Source: Arthrobacter sp. AFG20
GTDB lineage: Bacteria; Actinomycetota; Actinomycetes; Actinomycetales; Micrococcaceae
Assembly: GCF_002892795.1 (NCBI RefSeq)
Contig: NZ_PJMC01000002.1
Coordinates: 310,001 to 374,000 of the forward strand
Reading direction: 5' to 3'
DNA: 64,000 nt
A model generated the notes under the pieces. It saw only the letters and a list, made by a program, of their open reading frames with translations. It was not told the DNA's origin and did no database searches. Both the position numbers and the translations under genes were made by a program. Shown one piece after another: positions 8,723-17,466 of the stretch. The first letter of the stretch is position 1; every line of letters begins with the position of its first letter.

Positions 8723-9163
8723 ATGGCCATCAAACTTGAGAATGTGGGTATCGCTGTTCGCGACATCGAAGCAGCAATCGCTTTTTTCACGGATCTCGGT
8801 CTTACGGTCATCGGCCGTGACACGGTCAGCGGCGAGTGGACCGATACTGCCGTTGGACTTGACGGAAACCACGCCAAAATCGCGATGCTCCAGACCCCCG
8901 ACGGTCATGGCCAACTTGAGCTCTTCGAATACATCCATCCCGAGGCGATCGAGTCGGAGCCAACGCGTCCCAACGACATTGGCATGCACCGCGTGGCCTT
9001 CTCGGTAGACGACATCGATAAGGCCCTTGAGGTAGCTGCAAAGCACGGATGCTATCCGCTACGCGGCGTGGGGACCTACGCCGACCTCTACAAGCTCACG
9101 TACCTCCGCGGTCCCAGCGGAATCCTCGTGATGCTCGCCGAGGAACTGAAGAAAGGCAGCTGA
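8723..9163 (+). CDS. VOC (glyoxalase/bleomycin resistance) family protein
   Basis: 146 residues. It has the VOC fold pattern with two beta-alpha-beta-beta-beta units: KLENVGIAVRDIEAAIAFF opens the first and GMHRVAFSVDDIDKALEVA the second, with Glu in LELFEYI and near the end as candidate metal ligands. VOC proteins bind a divalent metal and act as lyases, dioxygenases or resistance proteins. The surroundings give no clue to the substrate. It converges with the ThDP enzyme gene downstream. Confidence 0.83.
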   Translation: MAIKLENVGIAVRDIEAAIAFFTDLGLTVIGRDTVSGEWTDTAVGLDGNHAKIAMLQTPDGHGQLELFEYIHPEAIESEPTRPNDIGMHRVAFSVDDIDKALEVAAKHGCYPLRGVGTYADLYKLTYLRGPSGILVMLAEELKKGS

Positions 9164-9181
9164 CGCCGGGAATTCAGGCAC

Positions 9182-10855
9182 CTAACTGGCGACCGCCTCC
9201 TTTGCAGCCGTCTCCTTCGCCTTCATCCATTCGCTCAGCCACGGCGCCCGGACGCTCGAGGTGATGCGGCAGTCGGCCACGAAGGTGCCCCTGGCGCCGG
9301 CGTCGATCCAGTCCTGGAGCGCGGACAGGTCCGCCAGTGTGCGGATGATCGCCGACTCGGCCCCGATCGCGCGGGCGATGCCACTGAAGTCCACCTCGGG
9401 GATCAGCATGGGCTTTTCGGTCAGGCCCTGCGAACCGTACTGATGAATCTCGGCCCCGTAGGCGGCGTCGTTATAGATCACGACGACGGCGCTGCTCGCC
9501 GCGCCCACGAGCGACTCCAGGTCGGACAGGCCCATCAGGAATCCGCCGTCGCCGGCGGCCAGCACCAGGGTGTTGCCGTCGTCCACTGCCCGGGCGGCCC
9601 CGACGGCGCTGGCGAGGCCGAGCCCGATCGACTGGAAGGCGGTTCCCACCATGACCAGGTCCTGGGGGCGCGGGATGCGCCAGTACATGGGTGCCCAGCC
9701 GAGGAAGTGCCCGCCGTCCTGGACCACGGTGCGGCGTTCCGGCAGGACGGCATCCAGTGCCGTGGCAAGCGCCCGGGGGTCAAGGCGGCCGTCCGGGGTC
9801 TCCGCGGCGCCGGGGTGGTGGCAGGGTCCTTCGGCCAGGCGCTTGACTGCCTCCGCGCGCCAGGCCTTCGATGCCTCGGCCCCGGAGAGGGCGATATCCA
9901 GCAGGCGGAGGAGCCGGCCCGCGGCGGTCTTCGCGTCCGCACTGACGAACAGGTCCACCCGCGGGTTCGTCGGCTCCATGCCCGCGTCAATCTGGATCAC
10001 GGTGGCGTCCGGGCCGATCAGGTGCCCGAAGCGCATGGTGAAGGGGCTCAGGCTTGCTCCCGCCACGAGCACCACGTCCGCCTCGCGCATGGGCCCGGCG
10101 GCGGTATCCGTGCCGAATCCGCCTGCGACGCCGAGGTAACCCTCACCCTGCAGCAGGCTCAGCGCCAGTGCCGTCCCGGCCGTGAGCGCGCCGAGGCGGT
10201 CGGCGAGTTCCCGGAGTTCGGGGCCGGCGCCGGCGAGGTGCGCACCGCGGCCGGCAAGGATCAGCGGCCGCTTCGCGACGGCCAGCAGTTCGGCCGCCCG
10301 TCCAAGTCCGCCGTCGACGACGTCCGCAACTGCTGCCGCCCGCGGCGCGGGAAGCTCTTCCTCCGCCGCCCCAACGGCCGCCAAGTCGTACGGAATGGCG
10401 ATGACGACGGCGGTCCGCCGGGCAAGTGCGTACTCCAACGCTTCCTGGGTGATGGAGCCCGCGGCTTCACGGGTGACCGTGAAGGTGGCCGCTCCCAGCC
10501 CGGCGGCGATGGCCGCCTGGTCCACGTCCCAGGGCCGGAGGCCGTTGCTCGGGGCGTCCCCGGTGACGAGCACGGTGGGGATCTGCGCCTTGACCGCTTC
10601 CGCGAGGGCCGTCAGGGCGTTGGTGTAGCCGGGGCCGTAGGTGGTGGTCCCGGCCGCGAGGCGCCCGGATGCCCGGTAGTAGGCGTCCGCCGCCGCGATG
10701 GCGCCGCCTTCATGGCGAACGGCGGTGAAGCGGAGGCCCTCCTTCTCGGCGGCGTCCAGGAAGTAGACGTTTCCGTTGCCCATCACGCCGAACACATCGC
10801 TGAGATAACTGCTGAGAACCTGCGCCACACGGCCGGACACTGTAAGTGAAGTCAT
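9182..10855 (-). CDS. Thiamine-diphosphate-dependent enzyme (decarboxylase/acetolactate synthase-like)
   Basis: 557 residues with the three domains of ThDP decarboxylases. The N-terminal Pyr domain has catalytic Glu49 in RHEGGAIAAADAY, a central domain follows, and the C-terminal PP domain has the GDG...N cofactor motif (GDGGF at 435, ND near 462). The family decarboxylates 2-keto acids or forms acyloins. Here an Lrp regulator, a HisC-like aminotransferase and an amino acid permease lie next to it. A keto-acid decarboxylase acting after transamination is therefore a reasonable inference, but benzoylformate- or acetolactate-type activity is not excluded. Confidence 0.85.
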   Translation of the reverse strand: MTSLTVSGRVAQVLSSYLSDVFGVMGNGNVYFLDAAEKEGLRFTAVRHEGGAIAAADAYYRASGRLAAGTTTYGPGYTNALTALAEAVKAQIPTVLVTGDAPSNGLRPWDVDQAAIAAGLGAATFTVTREAAGSITQEALEYALARRTAVVIAIPYDLAAVGAAEEELPAPRAAAVADVVDGGLGRAAELLAVAKRPLILAGRGAHLAGAGPELRELADRLGALTAGTALALSLLQGEGYLGVAGGFGTDTAAGPMREADVVLVAGASLSPFTMRFGHLIGPDATVIQIDAGMEPTNPRVDLFVSADAKTAAGRLLRLLDIALSGAEASKAWRAEAVKRLAEGPCHHPGAAETPDGRLDPRALATALDAVLPERRTVVQDGGHFLGWAPMYWRIPRPQDLVMVGTAFQSIGLGLASAVGAARAVDDGNTLVLAAGDGGFLMGLSDLESLVGAASSAVVVIYNDAAYGAEIHQYGSQGLTEKPMLIPEVDFSGIARAIGAESAIIRTLADLSALQDWIDAGARGTFVADCRITSSVRAPWLSEWMKAKETAAKEAVAS

Positions 10856-10974
10856 GCAGGAATCGTCGGATCCAGACGCTCAATAAGCAAGAGACCGGCT
10901 TTCGGCTGGGAGATTTGTCAGTAAAACTTAGAAGTACTGCGAATCTGCACAACTGTGGCAGCGGTCACCCCACG

Positions 10975-11478
10975 CTAGCCCGATGTACGAGATTCCTGCT
11001 GCGACAGCCGGTTCAGCAGGCCGTCGAAGCGGGGCGGCATGAGTTCCAGGACCGAAATGGCGGTGCTGGTCCGCTGGATCCCCTCGATTTCCAGGATCTG
11101 GTTGGTGATGCGGTAAAGATCGGCCGTGTCCCGGGCCACCACCTTGGCCATGAGATCCGCGTCCCCCGTGGTGGCATGCACCTCGATGACCTCCGGAATC
11201 GCTTCGAGTCCGTTTTCCACCGAGCCCGCGCGGGTCTGGCTGATGGCCAGGGAAAGGAAAGCCATCAGGCCGTAGCCGAAGGCTGCCGGATCCAGCCTCC
11301 GGCTGAAGGACCTGAGGGCGCCGCCGCGCTCGAGCCTGGCCAGGCGCGCATGCACCGTGTTCCGTGCGACGCCGAGTGTCCGGGAAAGTGCCAGGGCGCT
11401 GGCCTCCGGGTCCTTGTCGAGGGCGAGGATGATCCTGGCGTCCAAGGAATCAAAGGCGCGGGGATTCGGGATGGTCAT
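10975..11478 (-). CDS. Lrp/AsnC-family transcriptional regulator
   Basis: 167 residues. The N-terminal winged HTH reads DSLDARIILALDKDPEASAL then GVARNTVHARLARLERGG, and a C-terminal RAM ligand-binding domain runs from about residue 75. The start at 11478 (MTIPNPRAFD) is preferred to an upstream ATG 48 bases earlier because family similarity begins here. It lies 119 bp upstream of the ThDP gene on the same strand and 93 bp from the divergent aminotransferase start. It is therefore placed to control both arms in response to an amino acid or keto acid. Confidence 0.9.
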   Translation of the reverse strand: MTIPNPRAFDSLDARIILALDKDPEASALALSRTLGVARNTVHARLARLERGGALRSFSRRLDPAAFGYGLMAFLSLAISQTRAGSVENGLEAIPEVIEVHATTGDADLMAKVVARDTADLYRITNQILEIEGIQRTSTAISVLELMPPRFDGLLNRLSQQESRTSG

Positions 11479-11571
11479 ATATTCACCACAGACGTTAGAA
11501 GTTGAGCAGAAATCCCAAGGGACCAAGAGTATCTTGCAATGTGGCCCCGGTCACTTCCATGATCAAGCCTC

Positions 11572-12681
11572 ATGACCACAGATCAGATCCTGACGGCAAC
11601 CGAAACCGCGCACCCCATCCTGCGTGCGGCGGTATCCGGACTCCCGTCCTACGTCCCGGGCCGGCGCAGTGCCGGCGCGGACATCGCGGCCCTCGCCAGC
11701 AACGAAAGCCACTACGAACCCCTGCCCGCGGCCGCCGCCGCGGTGGCCGAAGCGGCCGGCAGGATGAACCGCTACCCGGACATGGCCGCCGTCGAGCTCC
11801 GTGAACGGATCGCCGGGCACCTCGGCGTCAGCGCCGGGGAAGTCGCGGTGGGACCTGGCAGCGTCGGCGTCCTTCAGCAGATCATCACCGGGATCTGCGA
11901 CGCCGGGGATGAAGTGATCTTCGCGTGGCGGTCTTTCGAGGCCTACCCCATCCTGGTGGAGCTGGGAGGTGCCCGGCCCGTCCGCATCCCCCTGGACGAC
12001 GCCGAGGGCCACGACCTCGACGCCATGGCCGCCGCGGTCACCGAACGGACCAAGGTGGTCCTGCTCTGCACGCCCAACAACCCGACCGGCGTCCCGATCA
12101 GTCACCAGCGCATGGAGGCGTTCCTCCGCTCCGTCCGCTCCGACATCCTCGTGGTGATCGACGAGGCCTACGTGGAATACGCCGAGGCCGGCAGCGGGCC
12201 GGACTCCCTGGCTCTCTACCGCGAGTACCCGAACGTCTGCATCCTTCGCACCTTCTCCAAGGCCTACGGACTGGCCGGCCTGCGGGTGGGGTATGCCGTG
12301 GCGGCTCCGGACATCGCGGAGGGGCTGCGCCGGACCGCCATTCCGTTCGCCGTGACGGCTCTGGCCCAGAAGGCTGCCGTCGCTTCGCTGGACGCGGCGG
12401 ACGAGATGCAGGCGAGGGTCGCCGTCGTCAGGAATGAGCGCTCGCGGCTGGCCGCACGGCTGGAAGCCCAGGGCTGGAAACTGCAGCCAAGCCAGGGCAA
12501 TTTCCTGTGGATCCGGGCAGACGATGACCTCACGGCGAGGCTCGTGGCCGCCTTCGACCGGGCGGACATCATGATCCGCGCCTATCAGGGCGACGGCATC
12601 CGGATCACCGTTGCCGACCCCGCCTCCAACAACCGCGTGCTCCAGGTTTTGACAGCCGTCCTGGCAGCCCAAGCGGCCTGA
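11572..12681 (+). CDS. HisC-like pyridoxal-phosphate aminotransferase
   Basis: 369 residues of aminotransferase class I/II, histidinol-phosphate aminotransferase subfamily. The signature CTPNNPTGVPIS, the DEAYVEYAE aspartate that binds PLP, and the Schiff-base lysine Lys230 in RTFSKAYGLAGLRVGYA are all present. No his genes are nearby. Instead an amino acid permease follows and a divergent Lrp regulator plus ThDP enzyme precede, so a catabolic role, perhaps on an aromatic amino acid, fits better than histidine synthesis. Confidence 0.87.
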   Translation: MTTDQILTATETAHPILRAAVSGLPSYVPGRRSAGADIAALASNESHYEPLPAAAAAVAEAAGRMNRYPDMAAVELRERIAGHLGVSAGEVAVGPGSVGVLQQIITGICDAGDEVIFAWRSFEAYPILVELGGARPVRIPLDDAEGHDLDAMAAAVTERTKVVLLCTPNNPTGVPISHQRMEAFLRSVRSDILVVIDEAYVEYAEAGSGPDSLALYREYPNVCILRTFSKAYGLAGLRVGYAVAAPDIAEGLRRTAIPFAVTALAQKAAVASLDAADEMQARVAVVRNERSRLAARLEAQGWKLQPSQGNFLWIRADDDLTARLVAAFDRADIMIRAYQGDGIRITVADPASNNRVLQVLTAVLAAQAA

Positions 12682-12735
12682 AACCCCCACCCGTTCCACC
12701 TTTACCCGTTCGACAGACAACCCAGAGGATTCCCC

Positions 12736-14160
12736 ATGGAACAACAGACAATGACGTCTGCCCCGGCGCTCGGCGCCGCCCTGAAACCCCGCCAGCTCAC
12801 AATGATGGGACTCGGAAGCGCCATCGGCGCGGGTCTCTTCATCGGTTCGGGCGCCGGCATCCAGGCCGCCGGCCCGGCGGTGCTGATCTCCTACCTGGTG
12901 GCCGGCACCCTCATCATCCTGGTGATGTGGGCCCTCGGTGAGATGGCCGCCGCCAACCCGGACAGCGGGGCCTTCTCCGTCTATACCGCCCGGGCCTTCG
13001 GGCCCGTGGCCGGCGCCACCGTGGGCTGGCTCTGGTGGCTGCAGCTGGTGGTTGTCATCGCGGCTGAGGCGCTGGGTGCAGCAGGCCTGCTTTCCACGAT
13101 CTTCCCCGCCCTGCCGGTATGGCTGATGGCCTTCGTGTTCATCGCGGTGCTCACCGCCGTGAACCTCACCCGGGTGAAGAACTTCGGTGAATTCGAGTTC
13201 TGGTTCGCGCTGCTCAAGGTGGCGGCAATCGTCGGGTTCCTCCTCATCGGCGTCGCCCTCCTCTTCGGCTGGCTGCCGGGCGTCCAGTCACCGGGGGTGG
13301 CCAACTTCACCGGAGGCGACTTCGCCCCGCACGGTTTCGCGGGGATCGCGACGGCACTCTTCGTGGTGGCCTTCGCCTTCGGCGGCACCGAGATTGTCTC
13401 CGTGGCCGCCGCCGAAACCCAGGATCCTGCCCGCAGCGTCGGAATGGCCGTCCGCACCGTCCTCTGGCGCATCCTCATCTTCTACATCGGTGCGATCTTC
13501 ATCATTGCGGCTGTGGTTCCCGTAGGGTCGGCGGGCCTGAAGAGCCCGTTCGCTGCCGTGCTGGAGGCCGCAGGCATGCCCGGCGCAGCCACCGCAATCA
13601 CCCTGGTTGCCGTCGCGGCACTGCTCTCTGCCCTCAACGCCAACCTCTACGGCGCCTCCCGGATGGCGTTCTCCCTCGCCGAGCGGGGTGAGGCGCCGCG
13701 CAAGCTCGCTTTCCTGTCCAAGGCCCGGGTCCCGGTCGTCGCAGTCCTGGCCAGCGTCTCCTTCGGCGTCGTCACGGCCGTGCTCGAGGTGGCCTTCCCG
13801 GAGAAGGTCCTTCCCCTCCTGCTGAACATCGTGGGATCGACGTCCCTGCTGGTGTGGGCTTCTGCCCTGCTCGCCCAACTTGCACTGCGTCTCCGTGCGG
13901 ACCGTGAGGGAACTTTCCTTCCGCTGCGGATGGCGGGCTTCCCCTGGCTGACGGGCATCGGCCTGCTCATTCTGGCGGCCATCTTCACGGTTGGCTTTAT
14001 TGGCGAGGATTCCCGTCCCCAGCTCCTGAGCACTTTCGGCCTCGTGGCCGTCCTGGCGGCGGGGAACTGGCTGCACCACCGTTCCATGAAGCGCTCCATC
14101 AAGGCACCGGAGCGCGCCGAGTCCCCGGAGCGTGTCGAGCCTCCGGTGCTTATCGACTGA
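12736..14160 (+). CDS. APC-superfamily amino acid permease
   Basis: 474 residues with about 12 transmembrane helices. The family motif GLGSAIGAGLFIGSGAGIQ lies in the first helix, followed by GEMAAANPDSGAF, as in the AAT/GABA permease group. An AGAGG site precedes ATG 12736 by about 9 bases. It lies 54 bp after the aminotransferase on the same strand and is followed by a terminator. It most likely imports the amino acid used by this locus, by proton symport. Substrate unknown. Confidence 0.9.
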   Translation: MEQQTMTSAPALGAALKPRQLTMMGLGSAIGAGLFIGSGAGIQAAGPAVLISYLVAGTLIILVMWALGEMAAANPDSGAFSVYTARAFGPVAGATVGWLWWLQLVVVIAAEALGAAGLLSTIFPALPVWLMAFVFIAVLTAVNLTRVKNFGEFEFWFALLKVAAIVGFLLIGVALLFGWLPGVQSPGVANFTGGDFAPHGFAGIATALFVVAFAFGGTEIVSVAAAETQDPARSVGMAVRTVLWRILIFYIGAIFIIAAVVPVGSAGLKSPFAAVLEAAGMPGAATAITLVAVAALLSALNANLYGASRMAFSLAERGEAPRKLAFLSKARVPVVAVLASVSFGVVTAVLEVAFPEKVLPLLLNIVGSTSLLVWASALLAQLALRLRADREGTFLPLRMAGFPWLTGIGLLILAAIFTVGFIGEDSRPQLLSTFGLVAVLAAGNWLHHRSMKRSIKAPERAESPERVEPPVLID

Positions 14161-14188
14161 ACCCCGGCTTGGGGATTCCGAGCAAATT

Positions 14189-14223
14189 GGAGGGCGCGTC
14201 CGGCCTGGCCGGGTGCGCCCTCC
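14189..14223 (+). terminator. Terminator after the amino acid permease
   Basis: Nine-base arms GGAGGGCGC (14189-14197) and its complement (14215-14223), with an inner CCGG...CCGG pairing that extends the stem, then a pyrimidine-rich tract. Confidence 0.75.
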
Positions 14224-14239
14224 TCTTCCCATTCGCCTC

Positions 14240-15773
14240 ACCCCGAGTTTTTGTCCAGATAATCCTCGTTTGGGACGATTCAAGTCGCGATATCTGACCA
14301 AAAAAACTCTGTGAGTCTTGCAGTGGCTGGTCTGGGACTAGCTGGCAGTGTTGATGCCGGTCGTTCTGCCTCGCGCGTGACTCGAAAAAACAATTGCCCC
14401 TTGAGGGTGCATTTCCCCCGACTTGTCCGCGCTGGGTGGAGCGACCGGCATTGACCTGTCCCACGACGGTGGCTTGATCAGAAGCTTGCCCAGCCCCTGC
14501 GGTTGTGGCTCATCACAGTACTGCCTCGACGTGACTCCTCCCAGCTCAGTGCCGGTCGCGATGCGACCCGTCTTGCCCATTCGAAAGGAAGGAGGGTGGC
14601 CGCGTTGACCATCGTTGCGCAGACCCGCCCATTCGTCATCGGCGTGGACTGCCACGCCCGCACACACACTTACGCCATCATCGAGGCCAGCACCAAGCGA
14701 CAGGTCGCGTGCGAGCAGTTCCCGACCACCCCGGCAGGGATTGCCCGGGCACTTGCCTGGGTAGGCCGACGGTCAGACGGCGATATGTCCTGTCTATGGG
14801 CCGTTGAGGGTATCGGCTCCTACGGGGCGCGCCTGGCCCGGGCAGTAACCGACGCCGGCTACGACGTCGCCGAAGCTCCACGGATGAACGCCCGAGGGCG
14901 CCGCGCGGTCGGCAAATCCGACCCGCTGGACGCCGCAGCCATCGGAACCGCAGTCCTGGCCCTGGAGGAGTCCCAGCTTCGAGCCCCGCGCCGGGACGAA
15001 GGAACCCGGGCCGGACTCAGGATCCTCAGCACAGCCCGAGATCAGCTGACCCGGGACCGAACAATGAATGTCAACGCACTCATCGCCCTGCTCCGGGCAC
15101 ACGATCTCGGAATCGACGCCCGTAAACCATTGGTTCCCGCCCAGATCGCCACGATCACCCGATGGCGGGAACGGCAAGAGCAGATCGAACTATCGATCGC
15201 GCGCGAGGAAGCAGTCCGGTTGGCGCGCCGCGTTCTCGAAGTAACCACCCAGCTGACTGCGAACCAGAAGCGCATGACAGAGCTGATCCAGCAAAGCCCC
15301 GCCGCACCGCTATTGGAGATGGTCGGCGCCGGGGCCGTCACCGTCGCCACCGTCCTGACGGCTTGGTCGCACCCAGGAAGGGTTCGCAGCGAAGCTGCCT
15401 TCGCCTCACTGGCAGGAGTGAATCCCTTGCCAGCCTCAAGCGGTAACACTGTCCGGCACAGGCTCAACCGGGGCGGTGACAGGCGCCTGAACCGGGCCTT
15501 GCACACCATCACCATGACCCGGATGGTCCACGACCCTGGAACACGGGACTATGTCACCAAACGCACCGAAGAAGGCCGCAGCTACCGCGAAATCCGCAGA
15601 TCCCTCAAGCGCTACATCGCCCGAACCCTCTACCGCCAACTCAACACCCTGTACGCAATCGCGGAACCGACTCGACCCCACCCAGAAGGTGCAGACCTCA
15701 GGACCGATGTTTGTCGGGGAGTCAACGTAAGCTCACCGACAAAGATACGATCTGTCGAACTCGGAGGGGTTGG
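14240..15773 (+). mobile_element. IS110-family element 1 (ends approximate)
   Basis: The element is inferred from an intact IS110-type transposase with a long non-coding leader (about 14240-14595), as in IS110 elements whose bridge RNA lies upstream of the transposase. Neither end is fixed: this family lacks clear terminal inverted repeats and does not make target duplications. The right end must lie close to 15660-15773, because the CHAT gene starts at 15774. The given limits are estimates. Confidence 0.6.
14340..14595 (+). ncRNA. Candidate bridge (seek) RNA region of IS110 element 1
   Basis: Non-coding leader in the position where IS110 bridge RNAs are encoded. A 10-bp stem can form between 14354-14363 (ATGCCGGTCG) and 14442-14451, enclosing about 78 nt with further small hairpins; a related CGGTCGCGATGCGACC dyad lies near 14555-14570. 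The assignment rests on position and fold only. Confidence 0.33.
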
Positions 15774-15777
15774 ATGA
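14596..15777 (+). CDS. IS110-family transposase
   Basis: 393 residues. The N-terminal DEDD RuvC-like domain is visible in FVIGVDCHARTHTYAI, the GVEC-like AVEGIGSYGARLA and GKSDPLDAAAIG. The C-terminal Transposase_20 domain carries the serine motif PLPASSGNTVRHRLNRGG. GTG 14596 follows AAAGGAAGGAGG; TTG 14605 is an equally good alternative by spacing. The conserved domain ends near the LKRYIARTLYRQLNTL motif (about 15650), yet the frame runs on for about 40 codons and its TGA overlaps the ATG of the CHAT gene, so the tail may be encoded by flanking DNA. Confidence 0.9.
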   Translation: MAALTIVAQTRPFVIGVDCHARTHTYAIIEASTKRQVACEQFPTTPAGIARALAWVGRRSDGDMSCLWAVEGIGSYGARLARAVTDAGYDVAEAPRMNARGRRAVGKSDPLDAAAIGTAVLALEESQLRAPRRDEGTRAGLRILSTARDQLTRDRTMNVNALIALLRAHDLGIDARKPLVPAQIATITRWRERQEQIELSIAREEAVRLARRVLEVTTQLTANQKRMTELIQQSPAAPLLEMVGAGAVTVATVLTAWSHPGRVRSEAAFASLAGVNPLPASSGNTVRHRLNRGGDRRLNRALHTITMTRMVHDPGTRDYVTKRTEEGRSYREIRRSLKRYIARTLYRQLNTLYAIAEPTRPHPEGADLRTDVCRGVNVSSPTKIRSVELGGVG

Positions 15778-16841
15778 GTGCAAGTCAGTACCGCGGACAG
15801 TTGGACCGGAAGCGTAAACAGCGCATGGAGGCGGAGAAGAAAGCTGGGGAGTACCGGAATAAGGAAACAGTGAAACGTTCTGCCGCTGCCAAATCACGGG
15901 CCGCTGCGGAGAAATCAACAAGCCCGACCGGCGCATCCAGCAAGCGACGAGAATCTGAGCGCTATGAAAATGAGGCCGCCGGGGCGGGCAAGGAAGCGAA
16001 CCGCTGGCAGGACAAGGCGGCTGCCTATGCCCGGGAGGAATCTAGCCTGCAGGGCAAATTAGCAAATGCGGAGCGCTCTGAAGCCGACGCGGCCGAGCGC
16101 AAGAGAAAGCGCGACCAGCAGCAGAAAGACCGCCGCATAGCGGCTGACTCTGCCGCGCTAAGCCGCCGGATTGTTCAAGCTGAAGCCATGGCCAGCAGCG
16201 CGGTGAGGAGTTTGCCTTCTCCGAAGCCGGAGCGTTTGAGAATCCTCATTCTCGGGGCAGCTTCCAAAGGCGACCTCCGCGTCGGGCGAGAACAGAAACG
16301 CATCCGAGCGGCTGTAGAAAGCGCCCTTCACCGGGATCTCGTCGAATTGGATGTGCGGCCTGCAGCTACGACTTCCGACCTGCTCGATGGGATTACCAAG
16401 TTCCGGCCTCACGTAGTGCATTTCTCCGGGCACAGCAATGATGACCTGATTATGTTCGAACGCGATGAGGACGCAAAGCATCAGGGCGTCATAGTTAGTG
16501 CAAGAGCTTTTGCGTCCGCCGTCAGGGCGACCGACACCCCACCGCTCCTGGTCCTGCTCAACTCCTGCAACTCCGCAGCCCAGATTGACCAGCTCGTAGA
16601 CGATGTCGCTCCATTCGCGATAGGGATGGCCGATGAGATAAACGATGGTGACGCCATCAGGTACGCCGCACAGTTCTATGCAGCGGTTGCCAACGGGCAG
16701 TCCATTCAGTCGTCTCATTTCTCGGCACAAGCCGCTCTTGAACTTGGCGGTCTTGAGGACGCAGAATTGCCAACTCTAGCCTGGGCCGCCGATGTAGACC
16801 CTTCGATCACAGTGTTGGTCAAGCCCGCTGAGACGCTCTAA
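15774..16841 (+). CDS. Coiled-coil CHAT-domain (caspase-like) protease
   Basis: 355 residues. Residues 1-145 are highly charged, Lys/Arg/Glu/Ala-rich and predicted coiled coil. Residues 155-345 form a caspase-fold CHAT domain with the His motif HVVHFSGHSND (His220) and the Cys motif LVLLNSCNSA (Cys265), the expected catalytic dyad. The start at 15774 has CGGAGGGG 6-8 bases upstream and overlaps the stop of the IS110 transposase. CHAT proteases occur in bacterial immunity and in regulated self-killing, usually with a sensor partner. None is adjacent, so the trigger may be built into the coiled coil. Confidence 0.78.
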   Translation: MSASQYRGQLDRKRKQRMEAEKKAGEYRNKETVKRSAAAKSRAAAEKSTSPTGASSKRRESERYENEAAGAGKEANRWQDKAAAYAREESSLQGKLANAERSEADAAERKRKRDQQQKDRRIAADSAALSRRIVQAEAMASSAVRSLPSPKPERLRILILGAASKGDLRVGREQKRIRAAVESALHRDLVELDVRPAATTSDLLDGITKFRPHVVHFSGHSNDDLIMFERDEDAKHQGVIVSARAFASAVRATDTPPLLVLLNSCNSAAQIDQLVDDVAPFAIGMADEINDGDAIRYAAQFYAAVANGQSIQSSHFSAQAALELGGLEDAELPTLAWAADVDPSITVLVKPAETL

Positions 16842-17115
16842 CGATCCTCGCTAGAGCGTCCCATACCGCTAGGAATCCAAGGCGCCCAGGTTTCGAGAGA
16901 CGTTGCGTCGGGCTAGACGCAGCTTCGGGTGCCCGTAGGGGGATCCTCTTACGTGACTTATCGAGTAAGGCCATGACTCGGACGGGGAGCCGACAAAGCG
17001 AGGTAGTCGCGGCTTACTTCATCGCCGGGTGAGGTTCGTTGGCAGGGTTCAATGGGCGTCGATGAGACGGGAGGTTCGACGCTCAAAAGTTTTTTGGCTG
17101 TGGTTTAGTAGCCCC

Positions 17116-17307
17116 ATGGATAACAGCTTTATGAGTGGGGGCGGGGTCTGGTTCGCCATCGCGCTGATCAACGCCGGGTTGGCTGAACAGAAGAACCGAA
17201 GCCGGCTCGCATGGTTTTTCATCTCAATGTTCATCGGACCATTCGCCACCCTGCTCGTCGTAGTGCTTCCGCCGCCGCTGGCGGCTTCCGCCGTACGTCG
17301 GCGATGA
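17116..17307 (+). CDS. Small membrane protein (63 aa)
   Basis: 63 residues from ATG 17116, with two hydrophobic segments, WFAIALINAGLAEQ and WFFISMFIGPFATLLVVVL, separated by a basic turn (KNRSR). This helix-turn-helix membrane pattern is common in small accessory-island proteins. The 274 bp between the CHAT gene and this start holds an imperfect stem at 16832-16860 and nothing else I recognise. Function unknown. Confidence 0.5.
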   Translation: MDNSFMSGGGVWFAIALINAGLAEQKNRSRLAWFFISMFIGPFATLLVVVLPPPLAASAVRRR

Positions 17308-17466
17308 GTTAGGCACTGACTCGCGCAGTTTCCCTGCTTTGCACGCTGACGAAGGTGCCATCAACATGTCTGGCGGCCGCGGCCGCGTCTGAATGGGGAT
17401 CGGCTTATGGGAAGCCCCACGCGAGCCGCGACGAGGGAGACAGCATTGATGGACGGCGCCGAGTCC

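Noticed and set aside
9443..10849. Long plus-strand open frame opposite the ThDP enzyme
   Set aside because: It is the antisense shadow of a clear ThDP decarboxylase gene and has no family motifs or ribosome-binding site.
11563..12744. 393-codon minus-strand frame over the aminotransferase
   Set aside because: Antisense shadow; the aminotransferase has all PLP motifs.
13288..14301. 337-codon minus-strand frame over the permease
   Set aside because: Antisense shadow of a membrane protein gene.
14596..15777. Both IS110 transposases belonging to one element type
   Set aside because: The proteins are only distantly similar and their leaders do not match; they are separate elements.
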